NCBI GenBank assembly: GCA_900554205.1
Contig: USGM01000051.1
Location: 1 to 22,786, forward strand
DNA from: an uncultured Lachnospiraceae bacterium
GTDB lineage: Bacteria; Bacillota; Clostridia; Lachnospirales; Lachnospiraceae
Direction: 5' to 3'
Length of the DNA stretch: 22,786 nt
Shown one piece after another: positions 8,215-16,431 of this stretch; the first letter of the stretch is position 1; each line of letters starts with the position of its first letter. The position numbers and the translations under genes are program-made. The notes beneath the pieces are model-generated. The model was not told the DNA's origin and searched no databases. It worked only from the letters and a program-made list of their open reading frames with translations.

Positions 8215-9138
8215 TTAAGCGTTGGCGTCACCGTAATACGCCTTGACGCGGATTGCCTGATTGTAATCGCCGAAATTCTCCCCGAAGAGCGTCAGACCGC
8301 CGCAGTTTGCGGTGTCCTTGGGAACGGAGAAGGTAAATTCGATGGTGCTGTTGTGGTCGATGTGGAGATCCTGTATCGTCGTCTTGGAGATTCGCAGCGT
8401 TCCGTCGATGAAGGTTCCCTCGGAGTTGATGATCAGAGACTTTAACAGTCCGTACTGATTCAGCAGCTCGGGCCACCAGTAGGGGGAAATAATACCTCTT
8501 CTGGAGCCGTAGTCGCCGGGACTGATCCATTTTCCGAGCGGAATGCCGTTGATGGAAAAGTGGATGTCGCTGGGATAGTCCTCGTTGAACTCCGGGCATT
8601 CCGAGGAGATCTCGAAGGAGATATTCAGCTCCTGTAAGGTCTGACCGGGATTCAGACGGTTCGGCAGGCTGTAGGTCAGGCTGCCGTAGCCGATCCAGAC
8701 GATGTCTGCGCGGAAGCGCTCCGGGTAGGCGAAGACTCTCGGATTGTCCAGCTCTCCTATAATATTTGTCGGGGAGGCGAGCCCGCAGGTCGGATGCACG
8801 TCACAGGCGATATAATGTCCCACGGAAATATCGTCGGTGTAACAGTGCCTCGGCTTTGCCTGAGGCGCCATGTCCACCAGCAGACGGGAGTAGACCGGGC
8901 GGACAATCTTCATGACACCGCGCTTTCCCGAGGTCGTATGGATGGAAACCAGTCCGGCGCTCTCAAGCTTGCTGACATGAAGCGAAATCGCGCTGTTTGT
9001 CAGCTCCAGCGCTTCCGCAAGATCGTTCATACTCATCTGGTCATTTTCATAGATCAATTCCATGATCCGCAGTCTCATCGGCGTACTCAGCGCCTTGAAA
9101 ATCTCTTCCGCCTCTGCCAGCGAACGTAGATATAACAT
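8215..9138 (-). CDS. ArsR-like winged-helix regulator with large beta-rich C-terminal domain
   Basis: This is a 307-residue predicted DNA-binding transcriptional regulator. Residues 1-85 form an ArsR-type winged helix: EIFKALSTPMRLRIMELI, then a recognition helix within LTNSAISLHVSKLESAGL and a wing at HTTSGKRGVMKIV. The remaining 220 residues are not the short dimer helix of classic ArsR proteins. They form a long beta-rich region with aromatic and Gly turns (DIVWIGYGSLTYSLPNRL, ISPYWWPELL, DYNQAIRV) that looks like a ligand-binding beta sandwich. The classic metal site (ELCVCDL) is absent, so metal sensing is unlikely. The start at 9138 has an AGGAGGAAG site 6 bases upstream. It is transcribed divergently from the sugar operon and is the obvious candidate regulator of it, with a carbohydrate as inferred ligand. 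Regulators of this layout recur beside sugar loci in Firmicutes, but the signal here is unknown. Confidence 0.85.
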   Translation of the reverse strand: MLYLRSLAEAEEIFKALSTPMRLRIMELIYENDQMSMNDLAEALELTNSAISLHVSKLESAGLVSIHTTSGKRGVMKIVRPVYSRLLVDMAPQAKPRHCYTDDISVGHYIACDVHPTCGLASPTNIIGELDNPRVFAYPERFRADIVWIGYGSLTYSLPNRLNPGQTLQELNISFEISSECPEFNEDYPSDIHFSINGIPLGKWISPGDYGSRRGIISPYWWPELLNQYGLLKSLIINSEGTFIDGTLRISKTTIQDLHIDHNSTIEFTFSVPKDTANCGGLTLFGENFGDYNQAIRVKAYYGDANA

Positions 9139-9179
9139 TCCGCTTCCTCCTGATTATCCTATACATTGAACATGAATTG

Positions 9180-9208
9180 ATTATAAACAGGGTGAAAAGT
9201 TAAGTCAA
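9180..9208 (-). promoter_or_regulatory. Consensus sigma-A promoter for the ArsR-like regulator
   Basis: On the minus strand, TTGACT (9208-9203) and a perfect TATAAT (9185-9180) are separated by 17 bases. Transcription would start near 9173, leaving a leader of about 35 bases that contains the AGGAGGAAG site. A second copy of TTGACT lies 15 bases further upstream (9223-9218) without its own -10 element. Such a strong promoter suggests the gene needs repression, possibly by its own product. Confidence 0.8.
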
Positions 9209-9254
9209 TACATAAATAGTCAAAAAAGTAACGAAAAAATTGGAAAAAAGAAAA

Positions 9255-9302
9255 AACGGCTATTTTATTGTGCAAGATACACAAAAACAAACGGCTAATT
9301 TT
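9255..9302. repeat. Direct repeat pair flanking an inverted repeat, candidate operator
   Basis: AACGGCTATTTT (9255-9266) recurs as AACGGCTAATTTT (9290-9302), 35 bases apart, which is close to three and a half helical turns. Between them lies TTGTG-N7-CACAA (9268-9284), a 17-base dyad. The arrangement lies between the divergent promoters, as expected for a repressor or activator site. The binding protein is not known; the adjacent ArsR-like regulator is the simplest guess. Confidence 0.4.
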
Positions 9303-9380
9303 GGAAGCTAAGAAGCAAAATGTGGGTTGAATGTTGGTAATGAGTATGGTAACTTAAAGATAAAGTTAAACCAAATAGAT

Positions 9381-9457
9381 AATATTTAAGCAAACACTCA
9401 AACAAAAGACAAATAAACGTGTTTTTGATGAAAATATTGAGCAAATACTTAAAAACA
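9381..9457. repeat. Imperfect direct repeat upstream of the sugar operon
   Basis: The core AGCAAAYACTYAAA appears at 9389-9402 and 9440-9453, 51 bases apart, and both copies sit in a wider match that begins AATATT and ends ACA. A partial inverted copy (TGTTTGAGT at 9555-9563, the complement of ACTCAAACA at 9396-9404) lies just ahead of the first gene. These are candidate binding sites for the regulator. The A-rich composition makes chance similarity a real possibility. Confidence 0.35.
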
Positions 9458-9466
9458 GGCTTAAAT
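9437..9466 (+). promoter_or_regulatory. Weak candidate promoter for the sugar operon
   Basis: TTGAGC (9437-9442) and TTAAAT (9461-9466) are separated by 18 bases and match the consensus only partly. The -35 overlaps the second copy of the direct repeat, which would suit an activator or repressor site. No better -35/-10 pair was found on the plus strand between 9300 and 9588, so the true promoter remains uncertain. Confidence 0.2.
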
Positions 9467-9588
9467 ATATAGACATAATGAATCAAAACGGAAAGTATTT
9501 CATTAGAATTTCGTCAAACTGTACATAACTGGTGAGATTCATAAAGGACTTGACTGTTTGAGTAAAAAGTAATTCAAGGAGGCTTTGC

Positions 9589-12555
9589 ATGGCACGGAAG
9601 AAGTATAGAAAAATGATAGCGTGCATTCTGGCGGTGGCAATTTCCGGTGGTATCTTTACAGATGGGAGCGCAGGTATGGCACTTGCAGCCGGGAACGGAC
9701 AGGAGACAGGAGCTTCTGCCGCCTCATTCAGCATTGAGAGACTGACCTCCGGCTATACCAACATCAGCGCGGGATACACGGCCGCTGATTATCTTGGAGA
9801 AGAAAAAATATTCCATATAGAAGATGCAATTGCATCGGAGGACAGCGGACTTCTGACGGATGAGAACTACGGCTATGACGGCAGGGTCGCGGATGCGCAG
9901 CACGGAACGACGCTTTCACTGACAATTGATGCGCCGGAGACAGGTCTGTACTGGATGAACTTCGACTACTTATCTTATGATGAATCCATTCTGCCGATCG
10001 AGTTTGCGTTGAAGATCGACGGAGAATATCCCTTTTATGAGGCGAGGAATCTGACCTTTGAGACACACTGGGTGCAGGACGAGGCGATCTCGACCGACAG
10101 ATACGGAAATGAAATCGTTTCGATGCCGTCAAAGCTGATCCAGTGGGAGACAAAGGCGGTGAGCGATAGCAGCTACCGCTACGCAACACCGCTTAAGGTT
10201 CAGCTGGAAAAAGGCAGACACGAGCTGGAAATCAGTGTCAGCGAGGGAAGCTTTCTTCTGGGAAATGTAAGCCTGCAGGCGCCGGAGAAGGTGACGGAGT
10301 ACACCGCAGCTGCAAAGGCGGAGGGCTCGGAGCTGATTACCATTCAGGGAGAGAACTTCTACCTTAGAAACAGCTCCTCCATCCATGCGACAGGCGAGTA
10401 TGACTCGGCGCTGTATCCTCTTTCGGCAACGGAGACGGTGCTCAACACGGTGGACGGCGATTCCTTCGGCACGGCGGGTCAGGCGATCACATGGCAGTTC
10501 GAGGTGGGAACGGAGGGCTATTATTATCTGGCGATGAATTACAGACAGTCAGACAAGAATGACTTCCCGGTGTTTGTGGACTGGCGGATCGACGGGGAGA
10601 TCCCGAACACGGCGTTTGAGAGCTACCCGGTGGAATACACTGCAAAATATGCTACAAAGAGCCTGACGGATGCCGACGGAGAGAAGCTGAGCGTCTGGCT
10701 GACAAAGGGAACCCACACGCTTTCCGCGACGATCAGTGCAGAGAACCTCTGCTACATTCTGGAGAAGGTTGACGAGATCATGAACGGGGTCAACGACCTC
10801 TCCCTCGAGGTGACAAAGGTAGCGGGCACGAACAAGGATAAGTACCGCGACCTGAAGCTGACAAGATACATACCGGATGTACAGGAAAGGCTGTACGGCT
10901 GGGTGGATGAGCTGTATGAGCTGGCGGAGATCGCAACGCAGTATGTGGATGCGAAGGACGCGGAGGATGTGGCGGCATTCGCCTATCTGATTATCGCAGC
11001 GAAGCAGCTTAAGACGCTGGGAGATGACCCGAACGAACTGATTTACCGCGTGGATGAGCTTTCCACAAGCGTCAACTCCATCAATACCCAGATTGCGAAT
11101 TTCGTTGACCTGATTAATAAGAACAATCTTTCCATTGATAGAATCTATCTCTATCAGGAGGGCGCGAAGCTCCCGAAGAAGCTGAATATTTTCCAGAGCG
11201 CACTGCTCTCTGTACAGCGGTTTACGCATTCGTTCTTCGGAACCTCCTACTCCGCGAGCAACACGGACGCGTCACATCTGCAGGTGTGGGTGAACCGCCC
11301 GAGACAGTATGTCGAGATCATGCAGAAGATGATAGACGAACAGTTCACTCCGCAGACGGGAATACAGGTAGACCTCTCGATCATGACCGACCCGCAGAAG
11401 CTCGTGCTGGCAAATGCATCGGGCGACACGCCGGACATTGCGACGGGAATCAACTATTCCATTCCGTTTGAGCTGGGAATCCGGGGCGCACTGGTTGATC
11501 TGACGAAGTTTGATAATTATAAGGAAGTGTTCGGCAGATACAGCGAAGGTATTCTTGTCTCCTCGGTGATCGACGACGGACTGTACTCCCTGCCGGAGAC
11601 AATGAACTTTTACGTTATGTTTTACCGGACGGACATTCTTGAAAAGCTGGGGCTGGAAGCACCGGAGACGATGGATGACCTGATCGCCATGCTGCCGGAT
11701 CTCCAGATGAGGGGGCTGAACGTATATTACCCGACGGCATCCATGCTGGTGATGAGAAACTTCCACGGCACGACGCCGCTCCTGTTCCAGTACGGCGGCA
11801 GCCTCTACGGGGAGACCGCGCAGGAGATCGAGGTAAACAGTGAATCGTCCGTCAAGGGACTGACGGCGCTGACAGAGCTGTTCACCCTCTATGATCTTCC
11901 AGTGGACATTCCGAATTTTTACCAGCATTTCCGGAACGGGGATCTGCCGATCGGAATCGCGGATTTCAATTCCTACAACCTGATCCTGAACGCGGCACCG
12001 GAGATTGCAAACTCATGGAGCATAGCGCTCATCCCCGGCATCGTGGACGACGAGACGGGCGAGATCAACCGGTATATGTCCGGCGGCGCGGAGAGCACGG
12101 TGATGTTTGCCTCCGACGATCAGCGAGAACAGCAGGCATGGCAGTTCATGGACTGGTGGTCAGGCACACAGGTACAGGCGGAATTCGGACAGATGCTCCA
12201 GATCATGTACGGAGACGAGTATATCTGGCCGACCGCGAATCTGGAAGCCTTTGCCGAGCTGCCCTTCCCCACAGCGCATAAGGACATCATCATGGAGCAG
12301 GCGGAGAACATTCTCGAGGCGCCCAGACTTCTGGGAAGCTACATGATGGAGCGGGAACTGAGCAATTCCTTCAACGATATTGTCGTCAACGGCGAGACGC
12401 TGAGAGCAAGGATTGATGAGACGGTAAAGACCGTGGAGCGCGAGACGGAGCGCAAGCTGGAGGAATTCGGTTACATAGACAGTGAAGGAAATATCCTCAA
12501 GGAATACAGAGTTCCGTCCGTTGAGGCGGTGAGGAGAATTTTCGAGACAAAGTGA
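9589..12555 (+). CDS. Oversized extracellular solute-binding protein with two N-terminal beta modules
   Basis: This 988-residue secreted protein is the substrate-binding component of a CUT1-type sugar ABC importer, about twice the usual size. A signal peptide occupies residues 1 to about 33 (ending MALAAG); no lipobox Cys is present, so anchoring is unclear. Residues about 45-235 and 248-390 look like two related carbohydrate-binding-like beta modules: each has a Gly-Tyr/Leu-Tyr strand (ETGLYWMNFDY, TEGYYYLAMNY), an ALKIDGE or DWRIDGE strand, and a LEKGRHEL or LTKGTHTL strand. A helical region (about 395-555) follows. The binding-protein fold starts near 560 (HLQVWVNRPRQYVEIMQKMI) and includes GDTPDIATG, YSLPETMNFYVMFYRTDIL and GIADFNSYN. 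AAGGAGG at 9576-9582 fixes the start. It is the first operon gene, 8 bases ahead of the first permease. The ligand is unknown, probably an oligosaccharide. Confidence 0.88.
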   Translation: MARKKYRKMIACILAVAISGGIFTDGSAGMALAAGNGQETGASAASFSIERLTSGYTNISAGYTAADYLGEEKIFHIEDAIASEDSGLLTDENYGYDGRVADAQHGTTLSLTIDAPETGLYWMNFDYLSYDESILPIEFALKIDGEYPFYEARNLTFETHWVQDEAISTDRYGNEIVSMPSKLIQWETKAVSDSSYRYATPLKVQLEKGRHELEISVSEGSFLLGNVSLQAPEKVTEYTAAAKAEGSELITIQGENFYLRNSSSIHATGEYDSALYPLSATETVLNTVDGDSFGTAGQAITWQFEVGTEGYYYLAMNYRQSDKNDFPVFVDWRIDGEIPNTAFESYPVEYTAKYATKSLTDADGEKLSVWLTKGTHTLSATISAENLCYILEKVDEIMNGVNDLSLEVTKVAGTNKDKYRDLKLTRYIPDVQERLYGWVDELYELAEIATQYVDAKDAEDVAAFAYLIIAAKQLKTLGDDPNELIYRVDELSTSVNSINTQIANFVDLINKNNLSIDRIYLYQEGAKLPKKLNIFQSALLSVQRFTHSFFGTSYSASNTDASHLQVWVNRPRQYVEIMQKMIDEQFTPQTGIQVDLSIMTDPQKLVLANASGDTPDIATGINYSIPFELGIRGALVDLTKFDNYKEVFGRYSEGILVSSVIDDGLYSLPETMNFYVMFYRTDILEKLGLEAPETMDDLIAMLPDLQMRGLNVYYPTASMLVMRNFHGTTPLLFQYGGSLYGETAQEIEVNSESSVKGLTALTELFTLYDLPVDIPNFYQHFRNGDLPIGIADFNSYNLILNAAPEIANSWSIALIPGIVDDETGEINRYMSGGAESTVMFASDDQREQQAWQFMDWWSGTQVQAEFGQMLQIMYGDEYIWPTANLEAFAELPFPTAHKDIIMEQAENILEAPRLLGSYMMERELSNSFNDIVVNGETLRARIDETVKTVERETERKLEEFGYIDSEGNILKEYRVPSVEAVRRIFETK

Positions 12556-12563
12556 GGCGGACA

Positions 12564-13472
12564 ATGAAGAAAACAACCAAGATCAGCAGAAGGGAACGTT
12601 CTAATAAGGCAGGCTACCTGTTCCTCCTTCCATATGCCCTCCTGTTTACCATTTTCATATTGACTCCGGTGTGTCTGGCAGTTGTTCTTTCCTTTACGAA
12701 CTTCAATGTCATACAGTTTCCGAAATTTGTAGGCTTTCTGAACTACATAAATCTGATTACCAGCGATGAGGTGTTCATGCAGTATGTATTGCCGAACACC
12801 GTGAAATACGCATTGATCGTCGGCGTCGGCGGCTATGTGCTCTCCTTCCTGCTGGCGTGGGCGCTTGCGAACCTTCCGGGAAAGCTGCGGACGGTCTTCG
12901 CGCTGATCCTCTATTCGCCCAGCATGACAACGGGTGTTGCGATGGCGGTACTCTGGAAGATCATGTTCACGGGAGACCAGACGGGATATATCAACAGCTG
13001 GCTCATGGATCTGGGCATTATCAACGAGCCGATTATCTGGCTGGTAAATTCCAACTACCTCCTGCCGATCGTCATACTGATCGGTCTCTGGAGCAGCATG
13101 GGCGTCGGTTTCCTCGCAATCCTCGCAGGTATCCTGAACACGGATGAAAGCCTGTATGAGGCGGCGGCAATCGACGGCGTGAAGAACCGCTTTCAGGAAA
13201 TGATCTATGTGACGATACCGAGCATGAGACCGCAGATGCTCTTCGCGGCGGTCATGCAGATCGTAGGAGCGTTCCAGAACGGACAGATCGCCTCGATGCT
13301 GGCGGGCAATCCGACTCCGAATTACGCGGCGCAGCTCATTGTCAATCACATCGAGGACTACGGCTTTATCCGGTATGAGATGGGTTATGCGGCAGCCGTC
13401 TCCGTGGCGCTGCTGTTGATTGTACAGATATTCTCAAAGCTCTCGAACAGATTGTTCGGGGAGAGGGATTAG
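12564..13472 (+). CDS. Sugar ABC transporter permease (MalF/UgpA-like), first system
   Basis: This is a 302-residue inner-membrane permease of the binding-protein-dependent CUT1 family. About six TM helices are visible, starting with AGYLFLLPYALLFTIFILTP near residue 15. The cytoplasmic EAA loop that docks the ATPase is EAAAIDG at residues 199-205, followed by the expected IPSMRP. The start at 12564 is chosen over an in-frame GTG at 12552 because AGTGAGG (12551-12557) is well spaced for it; the GTG overlaps the preceding stop codon. It should pair with the permease directly downstream and with the large binding protein upstream. Confidence 0.92.
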   Translation: MKKTTKISRRERSNKAGYLFLLPYALLFTIFILTPVCLAVVLSFTNFNVIQFPKFVGFLNYINLITSDEVFMQYVLPNTVKYALIVGVGGYVLSFLLAWALANLPGKLRTVFALILYSPSMTTGVAMAVLWKIMFTGDQTGYINSWLMDLGIINEPIIWLVNSNYLLPIVILIGLWSSMGVGFLAILAGILNTDESLYEAAAIDGVKNRFQEMIYVTIPSMRPQMLFAAVMQIVGAFQNGQIASMLAGNPTPNYAAQLIVNHIEDYGFIRYEMGYAAAVSVALLLIVQIFSKLSNRLFGERD

Positions 13473-13482
13473 GAGGAAGAAA

Positions 13483-14358
13483 ATGGCTTATAAAGGGAAC
13501 AGAATCAACCCCAAGAAATTTGAAAAAGGTCAGATCAAGATCCTGCTGCTGGTGCTTCCTCTGGTGATACTGACGGGACTGCCGATTGTGTTCATCATCT
13601 TCCACGCGTTCAAGCCGATGGAAGAGCTGTTCGCTTTCCCACCGAGGTTTATCACGACCCACCCGACACTGGATAATTTCAGACAGCTGTTCAAGGCTTC
13701 GAGATCGGCGGGCATCCCGCTGTCGAAATACGTGTTCAACAGTCTGCTGATCACGGGAAGCGTCGTCTTCTCGTCCCTGATCTTCACGACGGCAGCGGCA
13801 TATGCGCTGTCAAAGCTGAAATTCAAGGGCAGGGCGGCAATGATGAACATTAACCAGCTCGCGCTGATGTTTGTGCCGGTGGCAGTCATGATACCGAGGT
13901 ATCTGGTTGTCAATGTCCTGCACATGACGAATACCTACTGGGCACAGATCCTTCCCTTGATTCCGCTGCCGGTGGCACTGTTTCTGGTAAAGCAGTTCGT
14001 GGATCAGGTGCCCGACTCCCTGATCGAAGCGGCATATATGGACGGGGCGAGGGAGCTTCAGATTTATACAAAGGTAATTATTCCACTGATAAAACCGGCG
14101 ATTGCCACGGCGGCGATTCTGGTATTCCAGCAGGTGTGGACGAATCTTGAGGCGTCCAACTACTATGTAAACGACGACGGGCTGAAATCGCTGGCATTCT
14201 ACATGAACACCCTGACAAGCACGAGTACGACGAACACCGTGGCAGGACAGGGAGTTGCAGCGGCGGCGTCGCTGATCATGTTCGTGCCGAATCTGGTATT
14301 GTTCTGCATCCTGCAGAAGAATGTCATGAACACCATGGCACATTCCGGTATCAAGTAA
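13483..14358 (+). CDS. Carbohydrate ABC transporter permease (MalG/UgpE-like), first system
   Basis: This is a 291-residue second permease subunit of the first importer. It has the MalG-type layout: a first TM helix at about residues 20-40 (ILLLVLPLVILTGLPIVFII), a periplasmic-side segment, then a core of five helices. The EAA loop is EAAYMDGA at residues 182-189, followed by IIPLIKPAI. The start at 13483 is fixed by an AGGAGGA site at 13471-13477 that overlaps the stop codon of the previous gene. An in-frame start at 13420 would run far into the upstream permease and is not needed. Ten bases separate the two permease genes, typical of coupled expression. Confidence 0.92.
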   Translation: MAYKGNRINPKKFEKGQIKILLLVLPLVILTGLPIVFIIFHAFKPMEELFAFPPRFITTHPTLDNFRQLFKASRSAGIPLSKYVFNSLLITGSVVFSSLIFTTAAAYALSKLKFKGRAAMMNINQLALMFVPVAVMIPRYLVVNVLHMTNTYWAQILPLIPLPVALFLVKQFVDQVPDSLIEAAYMDGARELQIYTKVIIPLIKPAIATAAILVFQQVWTNLEASNYYVNDDGLKSLAFYMNTLTSTSTTNTVAGQGVAAAASLIMFVPNLVLFCILQKNVMNTMAHSGIK

Positions 14359-14379
14359 ACAGGAAAGGTGAGTAGATTG

Positions 14380-16431
14380 ATGAAAAAAGCGTGGAAAAAA
14401 CTCTTCGTGCCATTGACTGCGTTCCTGTTGGTGCTCGGGGTGGCGGCAGGCGGTGTGAGGGTACAGGCGGATTCGCCCTACAGAACCTACACCATCGACG
14501 GCTACGGTTATGTGACAGAGACACAGACGGCATATCTTCCTTATGAAACCATCACGAAAATCGGAGACGAGGCGCTGATCGGGCCCACAGACCTGACACT
14601 GACGGAGGACGGTTATATGTACATCCTTGACAGCGGAAACGGCAGAGTGGTCGTCTCGGACATGGACGCAAATCTCATAGACACCTTCGGCGAGGGAATA
14701 CTGGTGGCTCCCCGCGGAATGTATGTGACGAAGGACAGAATCTGCTATGTGGCGGATCGTGATGCGAGAAGCATCTTCGTGTTTGATGCCGCCGGGGAAC
14801 TGATTCAGACCTACGGAAAGCCGGAGCATCCGCTCTACGGCAGCACGCAGGAATTCCTGCCGTTAAAAATCGTGGTCAACGAATCGGGAACCATGTATAT
14901 CATCTGTGAGTCCAACAACAACGGTATTGTACAGATCAGTCCGGTAGAGGGCGGAACCTTTCTGGGCTACTTCGGTACTAACAATACCAGTGCCTCCCTG
15001 TGGCGGATCATCTGGAGAGCTATCCAGACGGATGCCCAACGGGCAAAGTCACAGGGGAACCTCCCTTCAACGCCTGACAATATGGCGATCGACGAAAAGG
15101 GACTGATTTACACAGTCACAAGAGGCGAGAAGGAGGACACACTGAAACGGCTGAATATTGCCGGAGTCAACATGATCGAGTGCGACGCCTACGAGGATGT
15201 TCCCGCGGCGGTGGCGGTGGGAAACCATGACAACGTGTTCGTGGCATCGACGAACGGTTACATATACGAGTACAACAACGAGGGCAACCTGCTGTTTGTG
15301 TTCGGCGGAAGCGATGACGGACAGCAGAGAATCGGACTTTCCACGAAGGTCGAGGCAATCCAGATCGGCGCGGACGACAAGATTTACATTCTGGATTCCG
15401 ACAAGGCACAGATTCAGGTATTTGAGCCGACGGAGTTCACGGATCACCTGCACACGGCACTCTACCTCTTTTCTAAGGGAAGATACACGGAGAGCAAGGA
15501 ACCGCTCGGGGAAGTCCTCAGGATGAATAACCTTTTCGACTATGCCAACATGGCGATGGGAAAGGCGCTCCTGCAGGAGGAGAATTACGACGAGGCGATC
15601 CGCTACGCGAAGCTGGCGAAGGACTACGACGGTTATTCCGATGCCTTCTGGGAGATCCGGAACAACTGGCTGAAACGGAATCTGGTGACGGTGATCTTCA
15701 TTTTTGCCGGAATCTGGCTGGCACAGAAGCTCCTAAAGCTGGCGGATAAGAAGTGGGGAATCCTGAAAAAACCGAGGGAGCTTTGGAAGAGGTTCACTGA
15801 CCTGAAGCTGATACGGGAACTCAGATATATGTTCTATTTTGTAAAGCATCCCATCGAGGGCTGCTATGGAATCAAGAGACAGAACAGAGTGTCTCTGGCG
15901 AGCGCCAACATAATGCTGGTGATCGGAATTGCTTTTTACATCGTGAACAAGTATTTCTGCGGTTTCCTGTTCAAGACGGTGAGAGAGGGCAGCTACGACA
16001 TCTTCTCGGACATCGGTCTTCTGCTGGTAGCGCTGCTTCTGATCACAGGCTGTAACTACCTGATGTGTACGATCAACGACGGAGAGGGAAAGCTGAAGGC
16101 GATCTACTGTTCCTTCATCTACAGCCTGACGCCGTATCTGCTGTTCATGCCGGTCATCTTCGCAATCTCGCATGTGGTGACCTACAACGAATCATTCTTC
16201 GTTGAGTTCGCGTCGGTATTCATGTACGTCTGGATCGCGGTGCTGCTGTTCATCTCCATCCGGGAGATCAACAATTACACGGTGGGAGAGACGGTGAAGA
16301 TCATCGGACTGACCGTGTTCACGATACTGATTGCACTGTTGCTTGCGTTTATCATCTATGTGCTCTGGGCACAGGTGATCGACTTCATTCAGTCGCTATT
16401 CGGAGAGGTGGTGTACAAGATTGGCAACTAG
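14380..16431 (+). CDS. Beta-propeller (NHL-like), TPR and Yip1-domain membrane protein
   Basis: This 683-residue membrane protein joins an extracytoplasmic sensor-like part to a Yip1-type membrane domain. After a signal-like N-terminus (MKKAWKKLFVPLTAFLLVLG, to about residue 30), residues about 45-345 show repeating propeller blades of the kind LTLTEDGYMYILDSGNGRVV and IQIGADDKIYILDSDKAQIQ, as in NHL repeats. Residues about 355-425 form a TPR-like helical pair (FSKGRYTES, EENYDEAIRYAKLAKD). A TM helix lies at 434-452. From about 486 a Yip1 domain with four to five TM helices runs to the end. The start at 14380 is supported by AAAGGTGAG (14364-14372); GTG at 14368 is the alternative. It overlaps the next gene by 11 bases. 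The function is unknown; its place between two importer sets suggests a role in organising or sensing uptake. Confidence 0.82.
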   Translation: MKKAWKKLFVPLTAFLLVLGVAAGGVRVQADSPYRTYTIDGYGYVTETQTAYLPYETITKIGDEALIGPTDLTLTEDGYMYILDSGNGRVVVSDMDANLIDTFGEGILVAPRGMYVTKDRICYVADRDARSIFVFDAAGELIQTYGKPEHPLYGSTQEFLPLKIVVNESGTMYIICESNNNGIVQISPVEGGTFLGYFGTNNTSASLWRIIWRAIQTDAQRAKSQGNLPSTPDNMAIDEKGLIYTVTRGEKEDTLKRLNIAGVNMIECDAYEDVPAAVAVGNHDNVFVASTNGYIYEYNNEGNLLFVFGGSDDGQQRIGLSTKVEAIQIGADDKIYILDSDKAQIQVFEPTEFTDHLHTALYLFSKGRYTESKEPLGEVLRMNNLFDYANMAMGKALLQEENYDEAIRYAKLAKDYDGYSDAFWEIRNNWLKRNLVTVIFIFAGIWLAQKLLKLADKKWGILKKPRELWKRFTDLKLIRELRYMFYFVKHPIEGCYGIKRQNRVSLASANIMLVIGIAFYIVNKYFCGFLFKTVREGSYDIFSDIGLLLVALLLITGCNYLMCTINDGEGKLKAIYCSFIYSLTPYLLFMPVIFAISHVVTYNESFFVEFASVFMYVWIAVLLFISIREINNYTVGETVKIIGLTVFTILIALLLAFIIYVLWAQVIDFIQSLFGEVVYKIGN

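Larger units (their letters stand above)
9139..9588. other. A-rich intergenic regulatory region between regulator and sugar operon
   Basis: These 450 bases are strikingly A-rich on the plus strand compared with the coding DNA on both sides. No credible protein or RNA gene was found. The part next to the regulator holds its promoter. The middle holds paired repeats (9255-9302) around an inverted repeat. The right part holds a longer imperfect direct repeat (9381-9457) and possible weak promoter elements for the operon beginning at 9589. It most likely carries the operators for both transcription units, and the operon leader may be long. Confidence 0.7.

Noticed and set aside
8215..9138. Metal-responsive ArsR/SmtB repressor
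   Set aside because: The Cys-x-Cys metal site is missing from the recognition region, and the large C-terminal domain is not found in the metal sensors.
9225..9256. A-rich runs near the regulator as a terminator
   Set aside because: The runs of A are not preceded by a GC-rich stem on either strand, and both flanking genes start, not end, here.
9550..9572. TTGACT near 9550 as the -35 of the sugar operon
   Set aside because: No -10 lies at a suitable distance, and transcription would begin inside or after the ribosome binding site at 9576-9582.
13810..14829. Long antisense ORF of 339 residues
   Set aside because: It spans two clearly coding plus-strand genes, is rich in His/Arg/Gln as expected of a reverse-frame shadow, and resembles no family.
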